From: Enorma burkinafasonensis
Lineage (GTDB): Bacteria; Actinomycetota; Coriobacteriia; Coriobacteriales; Coriobacteriaceae
Assembly: GCF_902150035.1 (NCBI RefSeq)
Contig: NZ_LR597505.1
Location: 1 to 64,000, forward strand
Length of the DNA: 64,000 nucleotides
Direction: 5' to 3'
Below, piece after piece: positions 41,879-51,534 of the stretch (the first letter of the stretch is position 1; each line of letters begins with the position of its first letter). The translations under genes and the position numbers were made by a program. The notes below the pieces were generated by a model, which saw nothing but the letters and a program-made list of their open reading frames with translations, ran no database searches and was not told the origin of the DNA.

Positions 41879-42592
41879 CTAGAGCGACCCCTTGGTCGAG
41901 GGGACGCCCGTCACGCGCGGGTCGAGCTCGCAGGCGTAGCGCATCGCGCGGCCCACGGCCTTGAACGCCGCCTCGATGATGTGGTGCGAGTTGGCGCCCG
42001 CGAGCTCGCGCACGTGGAGCGTGATGCCCGCGTCGCGCGCGAAGGCGTAGAAGAACTCGACGGCGAGCTCGGTATCGAAGGCGCCGACGCGCTCGGTGGG
42101 GCACGGCAGGTCGCAATACGCCTGGCCGCGGCCGGAGATGTCGATGGCCGCCATCACGAGCGTCTCGTCCATGGGCACCGCCACGTCGGCGAAGCGCGTG
42201 ATGCCGCGCTTGTCGCCGAGCGCCTGGGCGAAAGCCTGACCGAGCACGATGCCCGTGTCCTCGACCGTGTGGTGGGCGTCGACCTCGGTGTCGCCTAGGG
42301 CCTCGACCTTGAGGTCGAAGAGGCCGTGGCGCCCGAAGGCGTTCAGCATGTGATCGAAGAAGGGCACGTCGGTCGCGATGTCGCAGTGACCGGTGCCGTC
42401 GAGCCCGAGCGTGAGCGAGATGTCGGTCTCGCCGGTCACGCGGTGCACGCTCGCCGTGCGCGGCTCGCCGATGGACAGGCTCGACCCCTTGAAGAGCGAG
42501 GTCAAGCCGGCGCTCTGGCGCGCGGTGCTCTCCGCCACCGTGGCCTGCGACGTCTCCTCGAGGTTGCGGGGCTGCTTCTTGTAGATGGTCAT
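41879..42592 (-). CDS. hisB: Imidazoleglycerol-phosphate dehydratase
   Basis: Dehydrates IGP. The 237-residue protein has the two metal motifs [11 protein letters not shown] and [14 protein letters not shown], plus [14 protein letters not shown]. Only the dehydratase is present, so the phosphatase comes from the facing hisK gene. An N-terminal extension of about 45 residues ([19 protein letters not shown]...) precedes the normal start near RTASVHRVT. The ATG overlaps the hisC stop in ATGA, with GAGGAGG upstream. Confidence 0.96.
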   Translation of the reverse strand: MTIYKKQPRNLEETSQATVAESTARQSAGLTSLFKGSSLSIGEPRTASVHRVTGETDISLTLGLDGTGHCDIATDVPFFDHMLNAFGRHGLFDLKVEALGDTEVDAHHTVEDTGIVLGQAFAQALGDKRGITRFADVAVPMDETLVMAAIDISGRGQAYCDLPCPTERVGAFDTELAVEFFYAFARDAGITLHVRELAGANSHHIIEAAFKAVGRAMRYACELDPRVTGVPSTKGSL

Positions 42593-43695
42593 CGTGCCTC
42601 CTCCTCGATCAGGGCCGCAAGCGCGGCGATGACCTCGTCGTTCTCCTCAGGTGTGCCCACGGTGATGCGCAGGCAGTCCGCAAGGCCGGGCGCGTAGCTG
42701 AAGTCACGCACGAGGATCGAGCGCTCGTCGCGCAGGCGCTCGCGGATGCGGCTCGCGTGCGGAAGGCGCACCAGGATGAAGTTGCCCTCGCTCGGCCAGG
42801 TGCGCGCGGGCGCGGGGAGCCCGGCGACCAGCCTGGAGACGACCTCGTGCAGCCGCGCGCGCTCGCGCCGAATCGTCTCGATGACGGGCGCGAAGTCGTC
42901 GCGGTGCCTGAGCGCGGCAAGCGCCGCCGCCTGGGTGAGCGCGCCCACCGAGTAGATCTGGCGCACGGCGGCGTAGACGTCGATGATGTCGGGTGCCGCC
43001 ACCACGTAGCCGCAGCGCACGCCCGCCTCGGCGAAGGCCTTGGAGAACGTCCGCAGCACGACGAGGTTGTCGTGCTCGGGCAGCAGCGCGAGCGCCGAGG
43101 TGCCGGGTTCGGCGAACTCCATGTACGCCTCGTCGATCATGACGAGGCCCGGGCACGCGTCGCAGAGCCGACCGACGAGCTCGAGCGGCATGAGGTCGCC
43201 CGTGGGGTTGTTGGGCGAGGTGAGGATCGCGAGGTCGGCGCGCGCGACGGCGGCGACAAGCGCGTCCGCGTCGGGAAGCATCGTGTCGGGATCGCGGAAC
43301 ACCTGCTCGACCGCCGTCTGGGTGAGGCCGGCGAACTGGGCGTACTCGCTGAAGTCGGGCGGGCAGGTGACGAGCGTGCGGCCCGCCCCGCCGAAGGCGA
43401 ACAGGAAGTTGAAGATCCCCTCGTCGCCGCCGTTGCCCACGCAGATCTGCGCGCGGTCGAGCCCCAACCAGGACGCGAGCTCATCGCGGAGCGGGTTGGC
43501 CATGGCATCCGGGTAGCGGTTGAGCACGGACGCGGAGAGCGCCTCGTCCACGGCGCCGCGGGCCGCGGGCGGCAGGCCGTAGGTGTTCTCGTTCGCGGAC
43601 AGGTTGATGCGCGTGGGCGAGAACATGGGGTCGTAGGGCTCGGTATCCACCAGATGCGCCTGGACGAGGGCGCGCATGCGATCGGAGAGCTGCAT
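42589..43695 (-). CDS. hisC: Histidinol-phosphate aminotransferase
   Basis: PLP-dependent aminotransferase class I/II. The 368-residue protein has [27 protein letters not shown], the TSPNNPTGD loop, DEAYMEF and the PLP-Lys in [17 protein letters not shown], with the C-terminal Arg in [12 protein letters not shown]. Two bp separate it from hisD. No anomaly. Confidence 0.95.
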   Translation of the reverse strand: MQLSDRMRALVQAHLVDTEPYDPMFSPTRINLSANENTYGLPPAARGAVDEALSASVLNRYPDAMANPLRDELASWLGLDRAQICVGNGGDEGIFNFLFAFGGAGRTLVTCPPDFSEYAQFAGLTQTAVEQVFRDPDTMLPDADALVAAVARADLAILTSPNNPTGDLMPLELVGRLCDACPGLVMIDEAYMEFAEPGTSALALLPEHDNLVVLRTFSKAFAEAGVRCGYVVAAPDIIDVYAAVRQIYSVGALTQAAALAALRHRDDFAPVIETIRRERARLHEVVSRLVAGLPAPARTWPSEGNFILVRLPHASRIRERLRDERSILVRDFSYAPGLADCLRITVGTPEENDEVIAALAALIEEEAR

Positions 43696-43697
43696 CG

Positions 43698-45155
43698 TTA
43701 CGCCTCACCGCCTTCCGCGCTGCCCCGTTGGGCGTCGCTCGCGGGGCCCGCGGGCGCACCCGCCCCGATGGTCCGTGCGTCGTCTGAGGGCCAGGCGATC
43801 GCCGTGAGGTCGGCGTCGGCGAGGCGCGCGGCATCGAGCGGCTCCCCGGGCCTCTCAAGCATGCGGCGGCGCAGCCCGGCCGAGAGGGCGTGCGCCCAGA
43901 GCCCCTCGCCCTGGGCGAGCGTCTGGGTCGCCGGGGCATCGGCCATGAGGCCCTCCGGGGTGTAGCAGATCACCGACGAGCGCTTCTGGAAATCGGATAC
44001 CGAAAGCGGGCTCGAGAAGCGCGCCGTGCCGCCGGTCGGCAGGGTGTGGTTGGGCCCGGCGACGTAGTCGCCGAGCGGCTCGGAGCTCCAGGCGCCCACG
44101 AAGATGGCGCCGGCGTTGCGGATCTGCCCCAGAAGGCCGATCGCGTCGGCGCAGTGGAGCTCCAGGTGCTCCGGCGCGACGGTGTTCACGGCATCCACAG
44201 CGCAGGAGAGGTCGGGGGCGATGACGATCGTGCCCTCGTTATCCAGCGAGGCGCGCGTGATGTCCGCGCGCGGGCTCTGGGCGCAGAAGAGCGCGAGCGC
44301 CCGCTCGACCTCGGCGGCGAGGCCCGCATCGCAGGTGATGAGGTAGCATGCGGCGAGCGGGTCGTGCTCCGCCTGCGCCATGAGGTCGGCGGCGACCACG
44401 GCGGGCTCGGCCGAGGCGTCGGCGAGCACGCAGACCTCGGACGGCCCGGCGATCATGTCGATGCCCACGTCGCCCGACACGAGCTGCTTGGCCGCCGCCA
44501 CGTAGGCGTTGCCGGGCCCGGTGATGACGTCCACCGGGGCGATCGACTCGGTGCCGTAGGCGAGCGCGGCGACCGACTGCGCGCCGCCCACGGTGTAGAT
44601 CTCGTCCACGCCCGCCACGGCCGCGGCGGCGAGCGTGTAGGGCGAGAGCCCGCCCGTCTCGCTCGCCTGGGCGTCCTTCTGGGGCGGCGTGACCATGACG
44701 ATGCGCTCCACGCCCGCGACCTTGGCCGGCAGGGCGTTCATGAGCACGGTCGAGGGGTACTGCGCGCGCCCACCGGGCACGTAGATGCCCGCGGCGGCCA
44801 CGGGTGTGACCTTCACGCCGAGGAGCGTCCCGTCGGCGCGCGTGGTGAACCAGGACTGCTCGAGCTCGCGCTCGTGGAAGGCGCGGATCTGGCGCGCGGC
44901 GCGCTCGAGGGCTGCGCGGAAGGCGTCGTCGACGAGGTCGAGGGCGCGTTCCAGCACCGTGCGCGGCAGGCGCAGGCTCGAGAGCTCGACGCCGTCGAAG
45001 CGGGCGCTGTAGTCGCGCAGGGCCGCGTCGCCGCGGGCGCGGACGTCGGCCACGATCTCGCGCGCCGAGGCGACGACGGCCTCGGGCAGCACGCCCTTGC
45101 GGATGAGCTGCGCGCTCCGGAGCCGCTCGCCGGGTTCGAGGACGATGGTCTTCAT
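43698..45155 (-). CDS. hisD: Histidinol dehydrogenase
   Basis: NAD-dependent, zinc-containing enzyme for the last two steps from histidinol to histidine. The 485-residue protein has YVPGGRAQYPSTVLMNALPAKVAG-like features (AAGIYVPGG, YPSTVLMNALPA), DMIAGPSEVCVLAD, QAEHDPLAACYLIT with zinc ligands and NHTLPTGGTARFSSPL. About 50 residues at the C-terminus (Ala/Gly/Asp-rich) are extra. ATG at 45155 follows a GGAG. Second gene of the operon. Confidence 0.96.
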   Translation of the reverse strand: MKTIVLEPGERLRSAQLIRKGVLPEAVVASAREIVADVRARGDAALRDYSARFDGVELSSLRLPRTVLERALDLVDDAFRAALERAARQIRAFHERELEQSWFTTRADGTLLGVKVTPVAAAGIYVPGGRAQYPSTVLMNALPAKVAGVERIVMVTPPQKDAQASETGGLSPYTLAAAAVAGVDEIYTVGGAQSVAALAYGTESIAPVDVITGPGNAYVAAAKQLVSGDVGIDMIAGPSEVCVLADASAEPAVVAADLMAQAEHDPLAACYLITCDAGLAAEVERALALFCAQSPRADITRASLDNEGTIVIAPDLSCAVDAVNTVAPEHLELHCADAIGLLGQIRNAGAIFVGAWSSEPLGDYVAGPNHTLPTGGTARFSSPLSVSDFQKRSSVICYTPEGLMADAPATQTLAQGEGLWAHALSAGLRRRMLERPGEPLDAARLADADLTAIAWPSDDARTIGAGAPAGPASDAQRGSAEGGEA

Positions 45156-45226
45156 GCGGGAGGTCTCCCCTCTAGGATGGCCGGCGGGCGCCGCGGGCGC
45201 GCCCGCAACATCCACTCAGCCCGAAA

Positions 45227-45251
45227 GGGCGCACGGCGAAACCGTACGCCC
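45227..45251 (-). promoter_or_regulatory. Hairpin between hisZG and hisD
   Basis: In minus-strand RNA, GGGCGUACGG pairs with CCGUGCGCCC (one U-G pair) around a UUUCG loop, then UUUCGGGCU follows. It sits in the 216-bp gap between the fusion gene and hisD, and looks like an internal attenuator or processing site. Confidence 0.5.
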
Positions 45252-45371
45252 CAAGCTGCGATTCTCGGGTCAACTTTAGCATGATAAAGCGTCCCGCACA
45301 AACCGCGGGGGCTCCCGTAACACGCCCGTCACCGTCCGGGCCGGGTGCGCGGGCCGGCGCGCGCCTGCGGT

Positions 45372-47093
45372 CTAGCGGCCGTCGAGCGCGGCCTCCAGGC
45401 GCCGTGCGAGCGCGAGCACGCGTGGGTCCAGGCGCGCGCGGCCGGGGTTGGCGAAGAAGCGCGCCGTGCACTCCATGATCTCGCCGGTGACGACCAGGTC
45501 GTTCTCGGCGAGCGTCGTGCCCGTCGCCGTGATGTCGACGATGCGGTCGGTCATCCCCACGATGGGGCCGAGCTCGATGTTGCCGTGGAGCGTCACGATA
45601 TCGGCGGCGACACCGCGCCGCTCGTACCACGCGCGCGCGATGCGCGGGTACTTCGTGGCCACGCGCAGCGTCCCGCGGCGGTCGTCGGCGCGCTCGGCGG
45701 CGCCCGCGCGCCCCGCCGGCTCCGCCTCGATGAAGCGGCAGGCGCCGTAGCCCATGTCGATGAGCTCGAGCAGCTTGAGGTCCGCCTCGATGAGCGAGTC
45801 CCTCCCGCAGAAGCCGCAGTCCGCCCCGCCGCCGGCGACGAAGGCGGGCGCGTCGGTCGCGCGGACGATGACGAACTCGACGTCGCCCACCGCGTCCGGC
45901 CCCATGCCGTCGCGCCTGTCGGCACCGCGCACGATGAGCCGCCTGCCGGGATCGCGCAGCTCGGACGCATCGAAGCCCGCGGCCTCGAGCGCCTCGACGG
46001 TCCCGCCCTTGAGCGAGCCCTTGGGCACCGCGATGCGCAGCAGCGCACGCGGGGCCGTGCCCGCGGCCGCGCCCACCGCCGTACCCGCGTCCCCGCCGGA
46101 CGTGCAGGCGTCGGCCAGCCGCTCGAGCGAGAACGCGAAACCGGCTGCCGGCACGCACGGCGCGGCGGCGAGCGCGCCGTCGAAGGTGGCGTCGTAGCGG
46201 CCGCCCGAGCCCACCGGGTCGGCGGACCCGGCCGCATAGGCCTTGAACACGAGGCCGGTGTAGTAGTCGAACGAGTTCATGAGAGAGAAGTCGAAGCGGA
46301 TCGCCTCGTCCACGGCGGGCGCGCCGGCAGAAGAGCGGGCCGCCGCGGACGACATCCCGTCCAGAAGCGCGCGGAGCTCGGCGGTCTGCGACTCCTCGAT
46401 ACCGGCCCCGGCCGTGAGCTCGTCCACCCGATCGAGCGTCTCCCGGCCGCCCGAGAGGCGCGGCAGCGCGGAGAGCGCGCGGCGCAGCGGTTCGGGCACG
46501 GCGCTCTTCGCGAGGCGGGCATCCAGGTCGACGAAGTTGTTGGCGTGCACGAGCGCGAGCGCGTCGCGCGCGAGGGCGTCGTCCGCGCAGCGCGCCAAGA
46601 GCTCCAGAAACGGGCGGACGCTCCCGCACACGATGCGCCACGAGGGCAGCTCGAGCGCGCGGAGCACGTCGGCGACGAGCGAGACCATCTCCACATCGCC
46701 CGCGGCGCCGCCGCACCCGATGAGCTCGAACCCGAGCTGCGTGAACTGGCGGGCGGCCCCGCTGTCGCGCGCCTGCGCGCGCACCACGGGGGCCTCGTAG
46801 CGCAAGCGGAGCGGAAGCTCGGCGGCGCTGAGGCGCGTCGCGACCAGGCGCGCGATCGGCGGCGTGTTGTCGGGCCTCACCACGAGCAGGCGCCCGTCGT
46901 CGTCGAACAGCTTGAAGGGCGCATCCACCTCGCGGCCCTCGGTGTCCAGAGATGAGGGGTCCTCGATGAGCGGCGTCTCGACGGGAAGGTAGCCATGGTC
47001 CCGCATGTGCGCGCGGAACGCCTCCTGGATCCGCTCGCGCACGAGCGCCTCTTCCGGCAGGATGTCCCTGAAACCCCACGGCGTCGCCTTCAT
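45372..47093 (-). CDS. HisZ-HisG fusion (ATP phosphoribosyltransferase regulatory plus catalytic)
   Basis: First step of histidine synthesis. The 573-residue protein begins with a HisRS-like HisZ domain (about 1-330: WGFRDILPEEA, VVRPDNTPPIARLVATRL, MNSFDYYTGLVFKAY, GSGGRYD). An Ala/Gly linker (331-348) follows, then a short-form HisG domain (about 350-573: LLRIAVPKGSLKGGTVEAL, VEFVIVRATDAPAFV, VDITATGTTLAEN). HisZ and short HisG are normally separate subunits of a hetero-octamer; here they are one chain. The reading frame is continuous and both halves keep their motifs. Start at 47093 follows GGGAAGG. First gene of the his operon. Confidence 0.92.
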   Translation of the reverse strand: MKATPWGFRDILPEEALVRERIQEAFRAHMRDHGYLPVETPLIEDPSSLDTEGREVDAPFKLFDDDGRLLVVRPDNTPPIARLVATRLSAAELPLRLRYEAPVVRAQARDSGAARQFTQLGFELIGCGGAAGDVEMVSLVADVLRALELPSWRIVCGSVRPFLELLARCADDALARDALALVHANNFVDLDARLAKSAVPEPLRRALSALPRLSGGRETLDRVDELTAGAGIEESQTAELRALLDGMSSAAARSSAGAPAVDEAIRFDFSLMNSFDYYTGLVFKAYAAGSADPVGSGGRYDATFDGALAAAPCVPAAGFAFSLERLADACTSGGDAGTAVGAAAGTAPRALLRIAVPKGSLKGGTVEALEAAGFDASELRDPGRRLIVRGADRRDGMGPDAVGDVEFVIVRATDAPAFVAGGGADCGFCGRDSLIEADLKLLELIDMGYGACRFIEAEPAGRAGAAERADDRRGTLRVATKYPRIARAWYERRGVAADIVTLHGNIELGPIVGMTDRIVDITATGTTLAENDLVVTGEIMECTARFFANPGRARLDPRVLALARRLEAALDGR

Positions 47094-47127
47094 CCGGCAT
47101 GCCCCTTCCCTCGCGGCCGCTCTTCCG

Positions 47128-47287
47128 CGCCATCGCCGTCCCGGCGATGGCGGGCCCACCCAGTTGGCAGTCGAACTACTTTACCACAGTGGAGTGTTCC
47201 GTCGGCGGCAACGGACCGTTCCGTTCATCGAGATACAGCGGGATGGACGGTTCTCGAAAAATGATCATGATCAGTGTCCATATCCAT
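47128..47287 (-). promoter_or_regulatory. his operon leader region: hairpin, T-box-like segment and possible short ORF
   Basis: Between the fba terminator and hisZG lies about 260 bp without a gene. Reading on the minus strand, 47225-47287 could encode MDMDTDHDHFSRTVHPAVSR (three His), with GAGG upstream. Further on comes CTGGGTGGGCCCGCC (47149-47167), slightly like a T-box GGGTGGnACCGCG, then a 10-bp perfect stem (47128-47137 with 47143-47152). No T-run follows. It could sense histidine, but each element alone is weak. Confidence 0.35.
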
Positions 47288-47353
47288 GTACCTCGATGAA
47301 TCGGCTGACGCAGAGGGAGGGCTCGATGCGGCCACAGGTCGCCGCCTACGAAA

Positions 47354-47383
47354 ACGGGCCCCGAAGTCGCCTTCGGGGCCCGT
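47354..47383 (-). terminator. Terminator after fba
   Basis: A 13-bp perfect stem (ACGGGCCCCGAAG/CTTCGGGGCCCGT) with a TCGC-type tetraloop; on the minus strand it ends in CGTTTTCG. It lies 47 bp after the fba stop. Confidence 0.9.
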
Positions 47384-47430
47384 TCCAAAGCCGGGTGGCT
47401 ATCGGTCGACCGCGAGAGCGGCAACGTGCT

Positions 47431-48297
47431 CTACGCCTTGTTGACGGAGCCGAACTCCTCCATGAGGGCCTTGGTCTTCTCGACGATGGCGTCACGACCG
47501 GGCTTGAGCACCTTGCGCGGGTCGAAGCCCTTGCCCTCGAGGTCCTTGCCGGCCTCGATGTAGGCGCGGGTGGCGGCGGAGAAGACGAGCTGGAGGTCGG
47601 TGTTCACGTTGATCTTCGCGACACCCTGCGAGATGGCCTTCTTGATCTGGTCCTCGGGGATGCCCGAGCCGCCGTGGAGCACGAGCGGCAGGTCGCCGAC
47701 CTCGGCCTTGATCTCGGCGAGGCGCTCGAAGGAGAGACCCTGCCAGTCGGCCGGGTACACGCCGTGGATGTTGCCGATGCCGCAGGCCAGGAAGTCGACG
47801 CCGAGCTCGGCGATCTGCTTGCACTCGGCGGGGTCGGCGAGCTCGCCCGCGGAGGTCACGCCGTCCTCGGTGCCGCCGATGCCGCCGACCTCGGCCTCGA
47901 TGGAGAGGCCCTTGGCGTGGGCGAGCTCCACGAGCTCCTTGGTGCGGTCGAGGTTGAGCTGGAAGGTCTCCTCATGGGAGCCGTCGTACATGATGGAGGT
48001 GAAGCCCGCCTCGATGGCCTTGAAGCAGTCCTCGTACGAGCCGTGATCGAGGTGCAGCGCCACGGGGACGGTCACGCCGCTGGCCTCGACGCAGGCCTTG
48101 ACCATGTCGGCCACGACCTTGAAGTTGCCCATCCACTTGGCGGCGCCGGCGGTCGCCTGGATGATGAGCGGGGACTTGGCCTCCTCGGCGGCCTGGAGCA
48201 GCGCGAGGGTCCATTCCAGGTTGTTGGTGTTGAAGGCACCGAGGGCGTAGTGGCCGGCCTCGGCCTTCTTGAGCATGTCGGCAGCGTTGACGAGCAT
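47431..48297 (-). CDS. fba: Class II fructose-bisphosphate aldolase
   Basis: Splits fructose 1,6-bisphosphate to DHAP and G3P in glycolysis. The 288-residue zinc enzyme has ALHLDHGSYEDC with metal His and catalytic Asp, EAEVGGIGGTEDG, GIGNIHGVYP with a metal His, LVLHGGSGIP and INVNTDLQ. The size fits the GatY/FbaA type, which also contains tagatose-bisphosphate aldolases; the exact sugar is not certain. Start at 48297 follows TTGGAGG. Stands alone with its own terminator. Confidence 0.93.
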   Translation of the reverse strand: MLVNAADMLKKAEAGHYALGAFNTNNLEWTLALLQAAEEAKSPLIIQATAGAAKWMGNFKVVADMVKACVEASGVTVPVALHLDHGSYEDCFKAIEAGFTSIMYDGSHEETFQLNLDRTKELVELAHAKGLSIEAEVGGIGGTEDGVTSAGELADPAECKQIAELGVDFLACGIGNIHGVYPADWQGLSFERLAEIKAEVGDLPLVLHGGSGIPEDQIKKAISQGVAKINVNTDLQLVFSAATRAYIEAGKDLEGKGFDPRKVLKPGRDAIVEKTKALMEEFGSVNKA

Positions 48298-48418
48298 GTG
48301 AACCTCCAAGCGATTGGATGTGCCGATTACGCCATAAGGATACCACGCCAGGCGTCGGCGGGGCTAAACGTTGGCGCAAGCGCCCGGCACGTGCCGGGGA
48401 TATGCCGCAGGGGCGAGG

Positions 48419-49111
48419 CTAGCCGTTCTTGAGCGCGAGCTGCATGAACGGGTTGGTCTCGCGCTCGCGGGCAATGGTCGTCACCGGGCCGTGCCCCGCG
48501 CAGACGAGGGTGTCCACCGGGAGCATCCGGCCGAGCTTGCCGAGCGACGCCATGATGGCGGTGTCGTCGCCGCCGTCGAGGTCGGTGCGGCCGTGGCTCC
48601 CCGGGAAGAGCGTGTCGCCCACGAAGGCGGTGTCGCCGTCTCGCGTGGCCGCGAAGAGCACGATGCCGCCGCGCGTGTGCCCGGGCGTCTCGATGACCTG
48701 GAGCCGGACCGAGCCGACCTCCACCACGTCGCCCTCATGGAGCAGGCGGTCGGGCGCGGGCGGCTGCTCGACGTTGAGCCCCCAGCCCCGCATGTGGGTC
48801 ACCGCGGCCTCGAGGTAGGGCGCGTCGATGGCCGAGATGACGAAGGGCACCCCGTCGCCGAGCTCGCGGCGCATGCCGGCCACACCGCCCACATGGTCGC
48901 CGTGGCAGTGCGTGCACACGATGGCGCGGATACGCACGTCGGGGTGCTCCTCGGCGATGCGGGCGCAGATCCGCTCGCCCTTCCAGGCGGGGTCGATCAC
49001 GATGGCCTCGCCCTCGGACATGACGAGGTAGGTGTTCGTGGAGAGCGGGCCCTCCTCATGGCTCTCGACCTGCATGGAGCCGGTCGGCGTGAGATCGAGT
49101 TCAAACGGCAT
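48419..49111 (-). CDS. Metallo-beta-lactamase-fold hydrolase (glyoxalase II-like)
   Basis: A 230-residue cytoplasmic protein. The zinc motif CTHCHGDHVGG (HxHxDH) is followed by ETPGHTRGGIV, FVGDTLF with the bridging Asp, and CAGHGPVTT. This is the pattern of small hydroxyacylglutathione-hydrolase-like enzymes of Gram-positive bacteria (YqgX type). The substrate is unknown. The gene follows rel by 63 bp on the same strand and may share its transcript; ATG with AAAGGAAG upstream. Confidence 0.9.
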   Translation of the reverse strand: MPFELDLTPTGSMQVESHEEGPLSTNTYLVMSEGEAIVIDPAWKGERICARIAEEHPDVRIRAIVCTHCHGDHVGGVAGMRRELGDGVPFVISAIDAPYLEAAVTHMRGWGLNVEQPPAPDRLLHEGDVVEVGSVRLQVIETPGHTRGGIVLFAATRDGDTAFVGDTLFPGSHGRTDLDGGDDTAIMASLGKLGRMLPVDTLVCAGHGPVTTIARERETNPFMQLALKNG

Positions 49112-49174
49112 GCGTCTTCCTTTCCAGCACGCGGCGCCCGCGCGGCCGCGAGCGGCAGGCGGGACCCGCGGCGT

Positions 49175-51526
49175 CTACGCGATGGGTTTCAGGGTCTTGT
49201 TGCCCTCGCCCGGCATGAGGCGGCGCGCGTCGTAGACGCTCTCCACCCTGCCGATCGTCGCGAGCAGCGGGTCGAGGCCGCTCGCGTCGGAGATCTCGAC
49301 CAGGAAGCGCAGGATGGCCCCGCCCTCGCCGTCGGTCGAGGTGCTCGCCGAGAGGATGTTGCCGCCCGCGTCGCCGATCGCGATGGTCACGTCCTTGAGC
49401 AGGCCCATGCGGTCGAGGCACTCGACGACGATCTCGACCTGGAAGGTCGCGTCGGCGGCGTTGTCCCACTCGACGTCGATCATACGCTCGGCATGCTCCA
49501 TGAGGCCCTTCACGTTGGGGCAGTTCGCCCGGTGCACCGAGACGCCGCGGCCGCGCGTGATGAAGCCCACGATCTCGTCGCCCGCGACCGGGTTGCAGCA
49601 GTGGGCCAGGCGCACGAGCAGGCCGTCGCCCGACTGCCCCTTGACGATGACGCCCGAGTTGCGGCGCTGCCGGCGCTGCGGCTTGCGGTTCGAGCCGCGG
49701 GCGGGCTGCTGCGGGGCCTCAGCGGGCTGCGGGCGGGGCGCGTCGATCGGCTTGGGGTCGAGGATCTGCTCCACGCGGTTGCCCACCATGCGCGGCGGCA
49801 CCCTGCCCGAGCCGATCGCGGCGAACAGGTCCTCGATCGTGCGGTAGTTGAGCTGCTCGCACACGGTGCCGAGAGCGCGCGTGGACCGGGGCGTGGAGAT
49901 GCCGTACCCGCGCTTGCGCAGGTCCTTGGCCAGGATGTCGCGGCCCGCGGCGGCGTCCTCGTCCTTGGTCGCGGCTGAGAAGTAGCGCTTGATCTTGGAG
50001 CGCGCGGACGGCGTCTTCACGATGTTCAGCCAGTCGCGCGACGGCTTGGCGTTCTTGTTGGTGAGGATCTGCACCTGGTCGCCCGTGAGCAGCACGTGGG
50101 TGAGCGGCGCCACCGCGCCGTTGACCTTGGCGCCGATGCAGTGGTTGCCCACCTCGGTATGGACGGCGTAGGCGAAGTCGAGCGGCGTAGCGCCGGCGCG
50201 CAGGCTCATGACCTCGCCCTTGGGCGTGAAGACGAAGATCTCCTGATCGTAGAGGTCGACCTTGAGGGAGTGGAGGAACTCCTTGGGGTCGTCGATCTCG
50301 TCGGAGGCTGCCCAGTCGAGCGAGTGCTTGAGCATGTTGATCTGGTCGTCCAGGCGCTGGGCGTCCGTGGACTTGGTGGCGGTGGAGCCGCCGGACTTCT
50401 TGTACAGCCAGTGCGCGGCGATGCCGTACTCGGCCTGCTCGTGCATCTCGTACGTGCGGATCTGGATCTCGAGCGGGCGCGCCGTGGGGCCGATGACCGT
50501 CGTGTGGAGCGACTGGTAGTTGTTGGACTTGGGCATGGCGATGTAGTCCTTGAAGCGCCCCGGCATGGGGTGCCACAGCGAGTGGACCGCGCCGAGCGCC
50601 GAGTAGCAGTCGCCCACGGACCGGCAGATGACGCGGAGCGCCACCAGGTCGTAGATCTCGGAGAACTCCTTGCCCTTGCGCTTCATCTTCTGGTAGATGG
50701 ACCAGTAGTGCTTGGAGCGGCCGTTGACTTGGAAGCCCTCCATGCCCAGGTCGTGAAGCTCGTCGGTGAGCACGCGGATCGTCTCGGCGAGGAAGCGCTC
50801 GCGGACCTCGCGGCTCTCGGCGACCATGCGCGCGATGCGCTGGTACGCCTCGGGCTCGAGGTAGAAGAACGAGAGGTCCTCGAGTTCCCACTTGATGGAG
50901 CTCATGCCCAGGCGGTCGGCGAGCGGCGCGTAGACATCCATGGTCTCGCGGGCCTTGAACAGGCGCCGGTCCTCGCGCAGCGCCGCGAGCGTGCGCATGT
51001 TGTGCAGGCGGTCGGCGAGCTTGACGATGATGACGCGCATGTCCTTCGACATGGCGAGGAACATCTTGCGCAGGTTCAGCGCCTGCTTCTCGTCCATGTT
51101 GTCGACTTCGATGTTGGTGAGCTTCGTGACGCCGTCGACGAGCTCGGCGACCGTCTCGCCGAAGATCCCAGCCACGTCGGCGAGCGAGGTCTCGGTGTCC
51201 TCGACGGTGTCGTGCAGAAGGGCCGCGCACACCACGTCGCAGTCCATGTTGAGCTCCGCCAGGATGATGGCAACCTCGACCGGGTGGTTGATGTAGAGCT
51301 CGCCCGAGCGGCGCTTCTGGGCCGAGTGCTTCTCGGCGGCGAAGCAGTACGCGCGCTCGACCATGGCGCTGTCGGCGTCGCTCATGTACTTGCCGCACAG
51401 CTGCTGCAGGCGGTCGAAGTTGTCGGCGCAGATCTCGGGCGGGAGGTCGTCGGCAGAGGTGTAGTGCACCATCTGCGAGAACGAGGTGAGCGACGCGTCG
51501 TGCGCCGCGCGAGTTGCAGCATCCAT
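49175..51526 (-). CDS. rel: Bifunctional (p)ppGpp synthetase/hydrolase (RSH family)
   Basis: Makes and degrades the stringent-response alarmone. The 783-residue protein has the HD hydrolase domain (about 50-200: YINHPVEVAIIL, ALLHDTVEDT, LADRLHNMRTL), the synthetase domain (about 250-370: GRSKHYWSIYQKMKRKG, YDLVALRVI, MPKSNNYQSLHT), a TGS domain (FTPKGEVMSLRAGATPLDFAY), an Arg/Gln-rich linker, a zinc-finger-like LAHCCNPVAGD and a C-terminal ACT domain. Both catalytic domains look intact, so it is a Rel-type long enzyme. The gene begins 8 bp after recJ-recQ, so they are co-transcribed. Confidence 0.97.
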   Translation of the reverse strand: MDAATRAAHDASLTSFSQMVHYTSADDLPPEICADNFDRLQQLCGKYMSDADSAMVERAYCFAAEKHSAQKRRSGELYINHPVEVAIILAELNMDCDVVCAALLHDTVEDTETSLADVAGIFGETVAELVDGVTKLTNIEVDNMDEKQALNLRKMFLAMSKDMRVIIVKLADRLHNMRTLAALREDRRLFKARETMDVYAPLADRLGMSSIKWELEDLSFFYLEPEAYQRIARMVAESREVRERFLAETIRVLTDELHDLGMEGFQVNGRSKHYWSIYQKMKRKGKEFSEIYDLVALRVICRSVGDCYSALGAVHSLWHPMPGRFKDYIAMPKSNNYQSLHTTVIGPTARPLEIQIRTYEMHEQAEYGIAAHWLYKKSGGSTATKSTDAQRLDDQINMLKHSLDWAASDEIDDPKEFLHSLKVDLYDQEIFVFTPKGEVMSLRAGATPLDFAYAVHTEVGNHCIGAKVNGAVAPLTHVLLTGDQVQILTNKNAKPSRDWLNIVKTPSARSKIKRYFSAATKDEDAAAGRDILAKDLRKRGYGISTPRSTRALGTVCEQLNYRTIEDLFAAIGSGRVPPRMVGNRVEQILDPKPIDAPRPQPAEAPQQPARGSNRKPQRRQRRNSGVIVKGQSGDGLLVRLAHCCNPVAGDEIVGFITRGRGVSVHRANCPNVKGLMEHAERMIDVEWDNAADATFQVEIVVECLDRMGLLKDVTIAIGDAGGNILSASTSTDGEGGAILRFLVEISDASGLDPLLATIGRVESVYDARRLMPGEGNKTLKPIA

Positions 51527-51534
51527 CGAGATCC

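Noticed and set aside
47262-47273. Palindrome TGATCATGATCA in the his leader
   Set aside because: Perfect, but it may only reflect Asp-His codons of the possible leader ORF; no second copy seen.
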